From: Lysobacter enzymogenes | GTDB lineage: Bacteria; Pseudomonadota; Gammaproteobacteria; Xanthomonadales; Xanthomonadaceae | Reading direction: 5' to 3' | Length of the DNA stretch: 64,000 nt | Assembly (NCBI RefSeq): GCF_017355525.1 | Contig: NZ_CP067395.1 | Coordinates: forward strand, 1,426,001-1,490,000 | Shown here: one piece after another, positions 20,216-28,159 of the stretch | Numbering within the stretch: the first letter of the stretch is position 1 | Layout: the number at the start of each line of letters is the position of its first letter | Notes under the pieces: model-generated | Told to the model about the DNA's origin: nothing | What the model saw: the letters and a program-made list of their open reading frames with translations, nothing else | The model's database searches: none | Program-made: the position numbers and the translations under genes

Positions 20216-21145
20216 TCAGGCCTGCGCGCGCAACCACGCCGCCAGCCGCGCCGCCGGCGAACCGGCGCGCGCCGGCGCCGGCGCCAGCAGGTAGTACGCG
20301 CTGCCGTCGGCGACGAAGCCCAGCGGCGCGGCCAGCACGCCGGATTCGACGTCGTCGCGCACCAGCTGCCACGGCCCGATCGCCGCGCCGACGCCGGCCG
20401 CGGCGGCCTGCAGGCTGAAGTAGAAATGCTCGAACGTCTGCGCCGTCGCCGCCGCGGGACGCTTGCGCCGCGCCGCGCGCGCCCAGTCGTCCCAGGCGCC
20501 GGCGCGGGTGGCGCTGTGCAGCAGGCAGGCGCCGGGCGCGAAGCGCGCGCTGCGGCCGCTGCCTTCGACGTGGGCGTCGCGATAGGCCGGGCTGCACACC
20601 GGGCCGACCCGTTCGTCGAACAAGTGCAGCGCGTGCACGCCGCGGCCCCAGGCGAAATCGTTGCGGCGGATCGCCAGGTCGACCTCGCCGAAGCCGACCG
20701 CGCCGCCGCCGGCCACCCATTGCAGGGCGATCTGCGGATGCGCGGCCTGGAACGCCGGCAGGCGCGGGATCAGCCAGCGCATCAGCAGGGTCGGTTCGCA
20801 CGACACCACCAGCGCCGGTTTGCGCGGCGGCTCGCGCAGTTCGCGCACGGTCGCGGCGAGCAGTTCGAACGCGCCGGCCGCGGCGTCGCGCAGGCGCTCG
20901 CCGGCTTGGGTCAGGTGGACGCGCTGGTTGCGGCGTTCGAACAACTGCACGCCGAGCGCGTCCTCGATCGAACGCACGGCGCGGCTGACCGCGCCGTGGG
21001 TCAGGTGCAGTTCCTGCGCGGCGCGGGTGAAGCCGCCCAGGCGCGCGGCCGCCTCGAAGCAGCGCAGCGCGCCCAGCGGCGGCAGCGCGGTCCGCGCGCG
21101 CCATGCGGGCAGTGAGTTTTGCTCACCATCGTCGTGAGAATCCAT
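20216..21145 (-). CDS. LysR-family regulator (GcvA-like)
   Basis: This 309-residue protein has an N-terminal winged helix-turn-helix at about residues 22-80, with LGALRCFEAAARLGGFTRAA and THGAVSRAVRSIEDALGVQL. A LysR substrate-binding domain follows. The PPLGALRCFEAAARL opening and the fold order resemble the GcvA/AmpR subgroup. It is divergent from the LysE-type exporter at 21211 and is the obvious candidate to control it. A perfect 9-bp inverted repeat lies between them. The effector is unknown and any link to the NRPS genes is speculative. Confidence 0.88.
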   Translation of the reverse strand: MDSHDDGEQNSLPAWRARTALPPLGALRCFEAAARLGGFTRAAQELHLTHGAVSRAVRSIEDALGVQLFERRNQRVHLTQAGERLRDAAAGAFELLAATVRELREPPRKPALVVSCEPTLLMRWLIPRLPAFQAAHPQIALQWVAGGGAVGFGEVDLAIRRNDFAWGRGVHALHLFDERVGPVCSPAYRDAHVEGSGRSARFAPGACLLHSATRAGAWDDWARAARRKRPAAATAQTFEHFYFSLQAAAAGVGAAIGPWQLVRDDVESGVLAAPLGFVADGSAYYLLAPAPARAGSPAARLAAWLRAQA

Positions 21146-21147
21146 CG

Positions 21148-21186
21148 TTTGCGGCTCGGCTGGCCCGCATCTAATTTAGCCGCAAA
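21148..21186. promoter_or_regulatory. Inverted repeat, candidate LysR operator
   Basis: TTTGCGGCT at 21148-21156 and AGCCGCAAA at 21178-21186 form a perfect 9-bp inverted repeat with a 21-base spacer. It lies between the divergent LysR and LysE starts, where such regulators normally bind. It is longer-spaced than the classic T-N11-A box, so it may be two half-sites. Confidence 0.45.
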
Positions 21187-21210
21187 CCGACCCGACCGTG
21201 CGGACCGCCC

Positions 21211-21831
21211 ATGCAGGAATTGTTAGCCGTAGTCACCATCACCGCGCTGGCGGTGATCAGCCCCGGCCCGGACTTCGCGATGGTCTCGCGCAACGGCCTG
21301 CTGCGTTCGCGTCGCGCCGGCGTGCTGACCGCGCTCGGCATCGCCCTGGGCGTGTGGGTGCACGTGGGCTATACCCTGCTCGGGGTCGGGCTGGTGATCC
21401 GCGAATCGATCCAGTTGTACGCCGCGCTCAAGCTGCTCGGCGCTTTGTATCTGCTGTGGCTCGGCGTGAAGATGCTGCGCTCGCGCGACGCCGACGACAC
21501 CGCGGCCGCGGCGCCGCCGGCCGCGGCCGGCGATTTCGCCGCCTTGCGCACCGGTTTCCTGACCAATGCGCTGAATCCCAAGTGCACGGTGTTCGTGGTC
21601 AGCCTGTTCCTGCAGGTGGTGGGGCCGGACACGCCGTTGAGCGTGAAGCTCGGCTACGGCGCGTTCGTCTCCGGCGCCCACCTGCTGTGGTTCGCGCTGG
21701 TCGCCCTGCTGTTCTCGCAGGGCGCGGTGCGGGCGCGGCTGCTGCGCTGGCGGCGCGGCATCGACCGCGCGTTCGGCGTCTTGCTGATCGGCTTCGGCGC
21801 GCTGCTGGCGGGCTCGGCGCTGCGGCGCTGA
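21211..21831 (+). CDS. LysE/RhtB-family amino-acid exporter
   Basis: This 206-residue inner-membrane protein has the LysE signature SPGPDFAMVSRNGL at about residue 17. It also has the KLLGALYLLWLGVKMLRS segment and roughly five or six hydrophobic helices. Family members export amino acids such as lysine, threonine or homoserine lactone, or small metabolites. The ATG at 21211 gives normal length. It lies downstream of and co-directional with the NRPS genes but beyond a convergent LysR gene. Export of the NRPS product is possible, though a generic amino-acid efflux role is more likely. Confidence 0.88.
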   Translation: MQELLAVVTITALAVISPGPDFAMVSRNGLLRSRRAGVLTALGIALGVWVHVGYTLLGVGLVIRESIQLYAALKLLGALYLLWLGVKMLRSRDADDTAAAAPPAAAGDFAALRTGFLTNALNPKCTVFVVSLFLQVVGPDTPLSVKLGYGAFVSGAHLLWFALVALLFSQGAVRARLLRWRRGIDRAFGVLLIGFGALLAGSALRR

Positions 21832-21844
21832 GCGCGCTTCGCGC

Positions 21845-22447
21845 TTACGCCGCGCGCAACTGCCCGACCTGCTCCAGCGCGCCGGCCACGGCGCGTTCGG
21901 CGTGTTCGGCGCCCAGGCGCACGCCTTCGGCGCGCACGAACTCGAGCCGGGTCACGCCGAGGAAACCGAAGAACGCGCGCAGATAGTTCTCATGGTGCTC
22001 CAGCGCCGCCATCGGCGACTCCGGCGCGTACACGCCGCCGCGGCTGGAGGCGACGATCACGCGCTTGGCCCCGAGCAACCCCTGCGGCGCGCCGCCGTCG
22101 TAGCTGAAGGTCTTGCCGGGCACGGCCAGCGCATCGAGCCAGGCCTTGAGCGGCGCGGGCACGCTGAAGTTGTACATCGGCGCGCCGATGACGATGGCGT
22201 CGGCCGCCAGCACCTGCGCCAGCGCCGCGTTGAGCGCGCGCACCTCGTCGTTGCCGGCCGGCGCGGACGCGTCCAGCGCATGCGCGTTGGCCGTGCTCAA
22301 CTGCGGCAGCGGCTCGCGGTTGAGGTCGCGGTAGATCACGTTCGCGCCGGGCGTCAGCGCGCTGAGTCTGGACACGATCGCCGCCGACAGCTTGCGGCTG
22401 ACCGACTGGTCCTCGAGGATGCTCGAATCGATGTGCAGGATGTTCAT
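21845..22447 (-). CDS. azoR: FMN-dependent NADH-azoreductase
   Basis: This 200-residue flavodoxin-fold protein opens with MNILHIDSSILEDQSVSRKL. It carries GAPMYNFSVPAPLKAWLD (FMN site) and the ASSRGGVY loop typical of AzoR. These enzymes reduce quinones and azo compounds using NADH. It is divergent from a HxlR regulator 134 bases away, a common pairing for redox and electrophile defence. A second azoR lies at 36369. It is convergent with the LysE gene with only 13 bases between them. Confidence 0.92.
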   Translation of the reverse strand: MNILHIDSSILEDQSVSRKLSAAIVSRLSALTPGANVIYRDLNREPLPQLSTANAHALDASAPAGNDEVRALNAALAQVLAADAIVIGAPMYNFSVPAPLKAWLDALAVPGKTFSYDGGAPQGLLGAKRVIVASSRGGVYAPESPMAALEHHENYLRAFFGFLGVTRLEFVRAEGVRLGAEHAERAVAGALEQVGQLRAA

Positions 22448-22516
22448 GGTCGGGTCGCCAGTGAATGCCTAAAGGAAGGGGGGGCGCGAAAAACCCCTGC
22501 AAACGCAGGCGTTTCG

Positions 22517-22546
22517 CGCTTGCCGGGCAATCTATTGGCGTATAGT
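22517..22546 (+). promoter_or_regulatory. Candidate hxlR promoter
   Basis: A TATAGT box at 22541-22546 lies in the AT-richest part of the azoR/hxlR gap, about 36 bases before the hxlR start. A poor -35 candidate (TTGCCG) lies 15-16 bases upstream. The regulator probably binds here to control both genes. Confidence 0.35.
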
Positions 22547-22581
22547 GATCCTCACAAGAAGGATGATTTTCCGGACTGGGT

Positions 22582-22956
22582 ATGCCCGACCATACTGACC
22601 CCTGCAGCCAGCACGCCGACCGCGTCGACGAGGCGCACGCCGAAATCCGCGCCGCGTTCGCGGTGTTCGCCGGCAAATGGAAGCTGGAAATCCTGTGGCT
22701 GCTGAGCCAGCGCATGCATCGCTTCAACGAGCTCAAGCGCGCGATCCCCGGCGTCACCCAGCACATGCTGACCCAGCAGTTGCGCGAGCTGGAGAGCGAC
22801 GGCGTGGTCCGCAGAACGGTCTATCCCGAAATCCCGCCGCGGGTGGAATACGAAATCACCGAAGACGCGCGCCGGCTGCGGCCGGTGTTCGAGGCGATCT
22901 TCGCCTGGTCGCGCCAGCGCGGCGCGGCGCCCGGCGCCGAGGATGCGGCGGCCTGA
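22582..22956 (+). CDS. HxlR-family transcriptional regulator
   Basis: This 124-residue winged-helix protein contains FAGKWKLEILWLLSQRMHRF, then ELKRAIPGVTQHMLTQQLRE and VRRTVYPEIPPRVEYEITE. These are the diagnostic HxlR segments. Such proteins often sense electrophiles or quinones through an N-terminal cysteine; here one cysteine (residue 7) lies in the N-terminal tail. It is divergent from azoR, which it probably regulates. A clear terminator follows the gene. Confidence 0.92.
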   Translation: MPDHTDPCSQHADRVDEAHAEIRAAFAVFAGKWKLEILWLLSQRMHRFNELKRAIPGVTQHMLTQQLRELESDGVVRRTVYPEIPPRVEYEITEDARRLRPVFEAIFAWSRQRGAAPGAEDAAA

Positions 22957-22968
22957 AGGCCGCGCCGG

Positions 22969-22995
22969 ACGGGCCTTCGGGCCCGTTTTTGTTTT
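22969..22995 (+). terminator. Rho-independent terminator after hxlR
   Basis: A 7-bp perfect stem (ACGGGCC/GGCCCGT) closes a TTCG tetraloop and runs into TTTTTGTTTT. This is a textbook intrinsic terminator 13 bases after the hxlR stop. Confidence 0.85.
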
Positions 22996-23093
22996 CAGGG
23001 CCGGAAAAGACTGATTTGGAGCCCGACAAGAGCGCCCGACCTTCTCGGCGGGAGGGCCTGACGGCCTTCCCGCAACGGCCCGTGCCCGGGATT

Positions 23094-23110
23094 TGTATCC
23101 CAATGTATCC
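23094..23110 (+). promoter_or_regulatory. TGTATCC direct repeat upstream of the RiPP operon
   Basis: TGTATCC occurs at 23094-23100 and again at 23104-23110, with a 10-base period. It lies about 115 bases before the DoxX start in an otherwise GC-rich leader. A one-turn direct repeat fits an activator or ECF-sigma -35 region, but no matching -10 box is clear. Confidence 0.3.
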
Positions 23111-23225
23111 GCCGCCTCCCAGGCCACATTAGGCGACAAAAGCGCCGCTGCGCCGACACGTTGCCGATACCCCGCCGCTCCGAAATAGCGCCACACCCAC
23201 CGGGCGCCACCTTCAGGAGCGAATC

Positions 23226-23942
23226 ATGCGGACTGCCACTGCCACCCTCACCCACGCCACCTCGCCGCTGTCGAGCGCACTGTTCCCGCGCATCGACGCG
23301 GTCGGCGCCTGGATCGCGCCGGTCGCGCTGCGCGCGCTGTTGGCCTGGGAGTTCGTCGAATCCGGCCTGGAGAAGTTCAACGGCGAAAACTGGTTCGCCG
23401 AACTCGGCGACAAGTTCCCTTGGCCGTTCTCGCTGTTCGGCGCCGATGCGTCGTGGTTCGCCGCGACCTGGCTGGAACTGATCGGCGGTCTGGCGCTGCT
23501 GATCGGCTTGGGCACGCGCTGGTTCGCGTTCGCGCTGTGGGTGCTGACCGTGGTCGCGATCTACACCGTGCACTGGCCCGAGCACTGGTCGAGCCTGGCC
23601 GAGCTGTGGCAGGGCTATGCGATCAGCGACCAGGGCCACGGCAACTACAAGCTGCCGCTGATCTATCTGGCGATGCTGCTGCCGCTGATCCTCGGCGGCG
23701 GCGGGCGCTTCAGCCTGGATCATCTGATCGCGCGCTCCTTCCAAGGTTTTTCGCTGCGCAACGCAGCCGACGCCGACGCCTGCACCTGGGCCTTGGTCGC
23801 GCTCGGCTTCGGCCTGCCGAGCGCCCTGCTGCTGCCGTGGTTCGGCGGCGCGCTGATCGCGCTGGCCGCGGCGCTGGCGCTGGCCGCGCAGTGGCGACGC
23901 GTCCGCCTGCCGCGCAACGCCGTCGTCGCCGCGCACGCCTGA
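23226..23942 (+). CDS. DoxX-family membrane protein, first gene of the metallophore RiPP operon
   Basis: This 238-residue protein has about four or five hydrophobic helices and the DoxX pattern: LLAWEFVESGLEKFNGENWF, then WLELIGGLALLIGLGTRW. It is a longer DoxX variant with an additional C-terminal hydrophobic segment. DoxX proteins commonly accompany MNIO-modified RiPPs, as the fourth gene of hvfABCD-type or bufferin clusters, where their role is unsettled. An AGGAG box lies about 7 bases before the ATG. It precedes the EF-hand precursor by 106 bases in the same direction. Confidence 0.85.
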   Translation: MRTATATLTHATSPLSSALFPRIDAVGAWIAPVALRALLAWEFVESGLEKFNGENWFAELGDKFPWPFSLFGADASWFAATWLELIGGLALLIGLGTRWFAFALWVLTVVAIYTVHWPEHWSSLAELWQGYAISDQGHGNYKLPLIYLAMLLPLILGGGGRFSLDHLIARSFQGFSLRNAADADACTWALVALGFGLPSALLLPWFGGALIALAAALALAAQWRRVRLPRNAVVAAHA

Positions 23943-24048
23943 GCATCCGTTTCCCGCAGCGCGCCTGCGCTCGCATCTCCCTTTCGTTTCCGCGCCGCCA
24001 CCGCGGCGCTCATCCCCGCGGCCCGTCCGCACCTTCAGGAGTACCACC

Positions 24049-24471
24049 ATGTCGCGCAACCACAACGCTGCCGCCCGTCCCGTCCGCACTCTCGGCCTGC
24101 TCGGCGTCGCCCTCGGCGGCGGCCTGCTGCTCGCCGGCCAGGCGTTCGCTTCGCAACCGCTGGCCCAGGGCTATCTGGTCTCCGCCGGCCACGCCGCCAA
24201 GGCCGCCGAAGGCAAATGCGGCGAGGGCAAGTGCGGCGAAGAAAGCTTCGCCCAGACCGACCGCAACCACGACGGCAAGGTCTCGCGCGAGGAGTTCGTC
24301 GCCCGCGCTCCGGATCGCGCCGCCGAGTTCGACGGCATCGACAAGAACCGCGACGGCTCGATCTCGCTGCCCGAAGCGCTGGAGTCGGTGAAGGCCGCGC
24401 GCAAGGCCGCCGGCAAGCCGGTCGGCGAAGGCAAGTGCGGCGAGGGCAAGTGCGGCGCCGGCAAGCGCTGA
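24049..24471 (+). CDS. hvfA: EF-hand HvfA/bufferin-type RiPP metallophore precursor
   Basis: This 140-residue secreted precursor has a signal peptide of about residues 1-35 (GLLLAGQAFA, then S). Tandem EGKCG motifs (Cys57, Cys62) come next. Two EF-hand loops follow (D71-E82, DRNHDGKVSREE, and D98-E109, DKNRDGSISLPE). A second EGKCG pair (Cys130, Cys135) sits at the C-terminus. In the Haemophilus HvfA family, EGKCG cysteines are converted by an MNIO enzyme with its partner into copper-binding oxazolone/thioamide groups. The maturase and partner genes lie immediately downstream. Four modifiable sites bracketing a calcium-type EF-hand pair suggest a combined copper and second-metal binder in the periplasm; calcium binding is inference. 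An AGGAG box lies about 8 bases upstream. Confidence 0.88.
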   Translation: MSRNHNAAARPVRTLGLLGVALGGGLLLAGQAFASQPLAQGYLVSAGHAAKAAEGKCGEGKCGEESFAQTDRNHDGKVSREEFVARAPDRAAEFDGIDKNRDGSISLPEALESVKAARKAAGKPVGEGKCGEGKCGAGKR

Positions 24472-24508
24472 GCTCGATCGGCTTCGTTCGTCCGCATCGT
24501 TGAACCAC

Positions 24509-24545
24509 GACGCCCCTTCCTCTCCCTCCCCCGGGAAGGGGCGTC
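24509..24545 (+). terminator. Intergenic hairpin between precursor and maturase
   Basis: A perfect 12-bp inverted repeat (24509-24520 with 24534-24545, 13-base loop) follows the precursor stop by 38 bases and ends in CTTTCC. The T-run is weak. It probably acts as a leaky terminator or mRNA-stabilising element that keeps precursor expression above maturase expression. Confidence 0.55.
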
Positions 24546-24567
24546 CTTTCCGCCACGAGGCTCCGTC

Positions 24568-25437
24568 ATGACCGCACTCCCCGCCCCCATCCGCGCCGGT
24601 CTCGGCCTGCGCCGCGCGCTGCTCGCGCAACTCGCCGCGATGGACGACGGCGCCGTCGACGTCCTCGAATGCGCGCCCGACAACTGGATCGGCGTCGGCG
24701 GCCGCGCCGGCGCGGCGCTGGCGCAGCTGGCCGCGCGCTTCCCGCTGACTTGCCACGGCCTGTCGCTGTCGCTCGGCGGCAGCGCCCCGCTCGACCGCGA
24801 GCTGCTGCGCCGCACCCGCGAATTCCTCGACCGCCACCGGGTCGCGCTGTACAGCGAACACCTGAGCTATTGCAGCGACGACGGCCATCTCTACGACCTG
24901 TTGCCGATCCCGTTCACCGACGAAGCCGTGCGCCACGTCGCCGCGCGCATCCGCCAGACCCAGGACGCCTTGGGCCGGCGCATCGCGGTGGAGAACGTGT
25001 CCTACTATGCCGCACCGCATCAGGCGCTGGCCGAGATCGATTTCATCCTGGCCGTGCTCGCCGAAGCCGATTGCGACCTGCTGCTGGACGTCAACAACCT
25101 CTACGTCAACGCCCACAACCACGGCTACGACGCGCAGGCCTTCCTGGCGCGGCTGCCGGCCGCGCGCATCGCCTCGCTGCACATCGCCGGGCATTACGAC
25201 GACGACAGCGGCCTGAAGGTCGACACCCACGGCGCGCCGGTGCGCGGCGACGTGTGGCAGTTGCTGGCCCAGGCGTATGCGCGCTTCGGCGTGCGCCCGA
25301 CCCTGCTGGAACGCGACTTCGGTTTTCCGCCGCTGGGCGAATTGCTGGCGGAAGTCGAACGCATCCGTTCGTTGCAGGCCGCGGCCGACGGCGTTGCCGC
25401 GGGCCTCGTCGCGAACCGGGAGCCGGCCCATGTCTGA
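24568..25437 (+). CDS. hvfB: MNIO (DUF692) metallophore maturase, HvfB/BufB type
   Basis: This 289-residue TIM-barrel enzyme belongs to the multinuclear non-heme iron oxidase family. Probable metal or catalytic residues visible in order are H63 (CHGLSLS), E97/H98 (SEHLSY), E142/N143 (VENVSYY), D174/N175/N176 ([10 protein letters not shown]), H205/H209 (HIAGH), D219/H221 (DTHGAP) and E248 (ERDF). Relatives use mixed-valent iron and O2 to rearrange cysteine backbones. The expected substrate is the EGKCG protein 96 bases upstream. The start ATG at 24568 follows a GAGG box, and the stop overlaps the next gene by 8 bases, implying translational coupling. Confidence 0.93.
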   Translation: MTALPAPIRAGLGLRRALLAQLAAMDDGAVDVLECAPDNWIGVGGRAGAALAQLAARFPLTCHGLSLSLGGSAPLDRELLRRTREFLDRHRVALYSEHLSYCSDDGHLYDLLPIPFTDEAVRHVAARIRQTQDALGRRIAVENVSYYAAPHQALAEIDFILAVLAEADCDLLLDVNNLYVNAHNHGYDAQAFLARLPAARIASLHIAGHYDDDSGLKVDTHGAPVRGDVWQLLAQAYARFGVRPTLLERDFGFPPLGELLAEVERIRSLQAAADGVAAGLVANREPAHV

Positions 25438-26215
25438 GCGCCTGCGCCGCCAGCAGTTCGCCCTGACCCGGCACCTGCGCGACCCGGAGCGTTATCCGCC
25501 GCCGCCGGGCATCGAGGAGCGCCGCCTGCGGATCTATCGCGAGCTGTTGATCGGTTCGGTCGAAGGCCTGCTCGCCGGCGGTTTCCCGGTGCTGCGCGAA
25601 ACGCTCGGCGAGGCGCAATGGCGCGCGCTGGTGCGGCGCTTCTACGCCGCGCACCGCTGCGCCACGCCGTTGTTCCCGCAGGTCGGCGGCGAGTTCGTCG
25701 CGTTCCTGCAAAGCCGTCGCGGCGCAGTGCGCGGCGCGCCGTGGCTGGCCGAGCTGGCGCACTACGAGTGGGCCGAAGCGGCGCTGCTGGCCTGCGACGA
25801 CGCCGCGCCGGCGCACCGCGGCGACGGCGACCTGCTCGAAGGCGCACCGTTGCTGGCGCCGTGGGCGTGGCCGCTGGCGTATCGCTGGCCGGTGCAGCAA
25901 ATCGGCCCGGACTTCCAGCCGCGCCGCGCGCCGGCCGCGCCGACCCTGCTGCTGGTGCACCGCGACCGCGACGGCGATGTGCGCTTCGCGCAACTGGCGC
26001 CGCTGTCGTATCGCCTGCTCGATGCGCTGCGCCAGCACCGCCGCAGCGGCGCCGGGCATCTGCGCGCGCTCGCCGCCGAAGCCGGCGCGCCGGCCGATGC
26101 GCTGCTCGCCGAAGGCCGCGCCGCGCTCGAACAGTGGCGCGAGCAAGGCGTGGTGCTCGGCGTCGCCGAAGACCTCGTTGCGTCCCAACCGTCCGCCGCC
26201 AGGAGCCGCGCATGA
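25430..26215 (+). CDS. hvfC: DUF2063 partner protein of the MNIO maturase, HvfC/BufC type
   Basis: This 261-residue protein has the DUF2063 N-terminal pattern: [15 protein letters not shown], then [20 protein letters not shown] and [20 protein letters not shown]. Older annotation calls this a putative DNA-binding domain. In hvf, buf and methanobactin-like systems it is the obligatory partner that delivers the precursor to the MNIO. It overlaps the maturase by 8 bases and the following membrane gene by 4 (ATGA), so the block is translationally coupled. The C-terminal half is the variable region thought to contact substrate. Confidence 0.9.
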   Translation: MSERLRRQQFALTRHLRDPERYPPPPGIEERRLRIYRELLIGSVEGLLAGGFPVLRETLGEAQWRALVRRFYAAHRCATPLFPQVGGEFVAFLQSRRGAVRGAPWLAELAHYEWAEAALLACDDAAPAHRGDGDLLEGAPLLAPWAWPLAYRWPVQQIGPDFQPRRAPAAPTLLLVHRDRDGDVRFAQLAPLSYRLLDALRQHRRSGAGHLRALAAEAGAPADALLAEGRAALEQWREQGVVLGVAEDLVASQPSAARSRA

Positions 26216-26859
26216 ACGCTTATCGCCCCTACTTCAGCGGCTGGTCGCTGCTGAGCCTGATCGCCGTCGCGGTGCTGGCCATGACCGGCCTCACCCTCGC
26301 TTCGCAGGCCGACCTGGTCGAAGGCGTGCACAGCGCCGTGCGCGCGACCGCGCGCAGTTCGTTCGCGCTGTTCCTGCTCGCCTTCACCGCCTCGGCCTTC
26401 GCCGTCCTGCTGCCCGGACCGGCCAGCGCGGCGCTGCTGCGCGAGCGGCGCTACATCGGCCTGGGCTTCGCGTTCTCGCATCTGGTCCATGCCGTCGTCA
26501 TCTACGCCTACGGCCGGCTCGCTCCGGAGTTCTGGCCCGGCCGCACCGGGCTGGCCAACGTCCCCGGCAGCATCGGCTATCTGTTCCTGCTGGCGATGAC
26601 CGTCACCTCGTTCAAGCCGGTCGCCCGGCGCATGAGCGCGAACGCGTGGAAGCGCCTGCACACCGCCGGCATGTGGGTGCTCGCCGCGGTGTTCGCGCTG
26701 TCCTACTTCAAACGCATTCCGATGAACCCCGCCTATGCCCTGCCGTTCGCGCTGCTGATCGCAGCGACGGCGGTGCGGCTGGTCGGCAAGTTCGCGCTGC
26801 GCAACAAACGCCGCCAGCGCGCGACCTCCGGCGCAGCCGCCGCGCTGCGCGCGTCCTGA
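26212..26859 (+). CDS. Ferric reductase-like/heme b transmembrane protein
   Basis: This 215-residue protein has about six hydrophobic segments. Histidines in FSHLVHAVVIYAYGRL and WKRLHTAGMWVLAAV sit where ferric reductase-like transmembrane proteins bind heme b. It is similar in organisation to MsrQ/YedZ but is a different gene from the msrQ at 46807. Its ATG overlaps the DUF2063 stop, making it part of the metallophore operon. A plausible role is moving electrons across the inner membrane, for example to reduce copper or periplasmic thiols. That is inference. Confidence 0.75.
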   Translation: MNAYRPYFSGWSLLSLIAVAVLAMTGLTLASQADLVEGVHSAVRATARSSFALFLLAFTASAFAVLLPGPASAALLRERRYIGLGFAFSHLVHAVVIYAYGRLAPEFWPGRTGLANVPGSIGYLFLLAMTVTSFKPVARRMSANAWKRLHTAGMWVLAAVFALSYFKRIPMNPAYALPFALLIAATAVRLVGKFALRNKRRQRATSGAAAALRAS

Positions 26860-26889
26860 CCCTTCCCACCCTCACCAGGAGTCGTACTC

Positions 26890-27315
26890 ATGACCCACAC
26901 TCTCGAAGAAGTCCTCTACACCGCCCGCACCCGCACCACCGGGGGCCGCGAAGGCAACGGCCGCAGCGACGACGGCGCACTCGACGTGCGCCTGGCCACG
27001 CCCGGTTCCGGCCGGCCCGGCAGCAATCCCGAACAGCTGTTTGCGGTCGGCTATTCGGCCTGTTTCATCGGCGCGATGCAGCTGGCGGCCGCGCAGCACA
27101 AGCTCCGGCTGCCGGCCGACACCGCGATCGAAGCCGAAGTCAGCCTCGGCCGCATCGACGGCGGCGCGCACTACCAGCTCGCGGCCAAGCTGCGCATCGC
27201 CCTGCCGGGCCTCGACGACTCGCTCAAGCGCACGCTGGTGGAAACCGCGCACGCCACTTGCCCGTATTCGCGAGCCATCGGCAGCAACATCGATGTCGAA
27301 TTCGAGCTGATCTGA
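26890..27315 (+). CDS. ohr: Organic hydroperoxide resistance protein (Ohr/OsmC family)
   Basis: This 141-residue Ohr-type protein has the peroxidatic cysteine C58 in NPEQLFAVGYSACFIGAM and the resolving C124 in ATCPYSRAIGSNIDV. R20 and E48 fit the conserved active-site pair. Ohr reduces organic hydroperoxides using lipoylated proteins. It lies 30 bases after the membrane gene with a CAGGAG box, so it probably belongs to the same transcript. No OhrR regulator is adjacent, which supports control by the operon promoter. Confidence 0.92.
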   Translation: MTHTLEEVLYTARTRTTGGREGNGRSDDGALDVRLATPGSGRPGSNPEQLFAVGYSACFIGAMQLAAAQHKLRLPADTAIEAEVSLGRIDGGAHYQLAAKLRIALPGLDDSLKRTLVETAHATCPYSRAIGSNIDVEFELI

Positions 27316-27343
27316 CTTTCTGCTTTTTCAACGAGACCTCCCC

Positions 27344-28126
27344 ATGCTCCGCACCGCCCTGTTCCTCGCGCTCGCCGTCGCAGCGACCGCGCCCGCAAGC
27401 GCCGCCGAAATCCGCGACGCCGACGCTCCGACCGTGATCCTCGCCCACGGCGCCTTCGCCGACGGCGCCAGCTGGGACAAGGTCGTCCCGATCCTGCACA
27501 GTTGGGGCGTGCGCGCCGTCGCCGTGCACGAGCCCTTGAGCTCGCTGCACGACGACGCCGACGCGGTGCGCCGCGCGATCCGCGCCGCGCCGGGCCCGGT
27601 GGTGCTGGTCGGCCACTCCTGGGGCGGCAGCGTCATCACCGAGGCCGGCGCGGATCCGAAAGTGAAGTCGCTGGTCTACGTCGCCGCGTTCGCGCCCGAT
27701 GTCGGCCAGAACAGCGCCCAGCAAGGCCAGAACTATCCGCAGCCGCCTGGGCTGGCGGGCCTACGCGAACGCGAGGGTTGGCTGTGGCTCGACGAGGCCA
27801 ACGTGGTTCGCGACTTCGCCCCCGACCTGAAACCGCGTCAGGCGCGAGTGCTGGCGAGCCTCCAGGCGCCGATCAAGGCCAGCGCCTTCGCCGAACCGCT
27901 GACCCAGGCCGCGTGGCGGCTGAAGCCGAGCTGGTACGTGATCGCGCGCAACGACCGCATGCTGTCGCCGCAATTGCAGGCCGACACCGCCCGCCGCATC
28001 GGCGCGCAGGTGCGTTCGGCCGGCTCCGGCCATGCGGTGCCGCTGGCGCAGCCGCGCGAAGTCGCCTTCGCCATTCTCGAAGCCGCCGGCATTTCCACCC
28101 AGGACGAAGCGCAGAGCGGCGGCTGA
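27344..28126 (+). CDS. Secreted alpha/beta hydrolase
   Basis: This 260-residue protein has a signal peptide (residues 1-21, ending ASA-A). The alpha/beta-hydrolase core shows VILAHGAFADGASW (oxyanion hole), the nucleophile S92 in GHSWGG, an acid in the ARNDRMLSP segment and a histidine in GSGHAV. It resembles EstC-like or salicylate-esterase-like hydrolases of unknown substrate. It follows ohr by 28 bases in the same direction. No transmembrane anchor is seen, so it is probably periplasmic. Confidence 0.85.
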   Translation: MLRTALFLALAVAATAPASAAEIRDADAPTVILAHGAFADGASWDKVVPILHSWGVRAVAVHEPLSSLHDDADAVRRAIRAAPGPVVLVGHSWGGSVITEAGADPKVKSLVYVAAFAPDVGQNSAQQGQNYPQPPGLAGLREREGWLWLDEANVVRDFAPDLKPRQARVLASLQAPIKASAFAEPLTQAAWRLKPSWYVIARNDRMLSPQLQADTARRIGAQVRSAGSGHAVPLAQPREVAFAILEAAGISTQDEAQSGG

Positions 28127-28159
28127 GCCCGCCCGCCGCATCCCACCGGAGACACCGTC

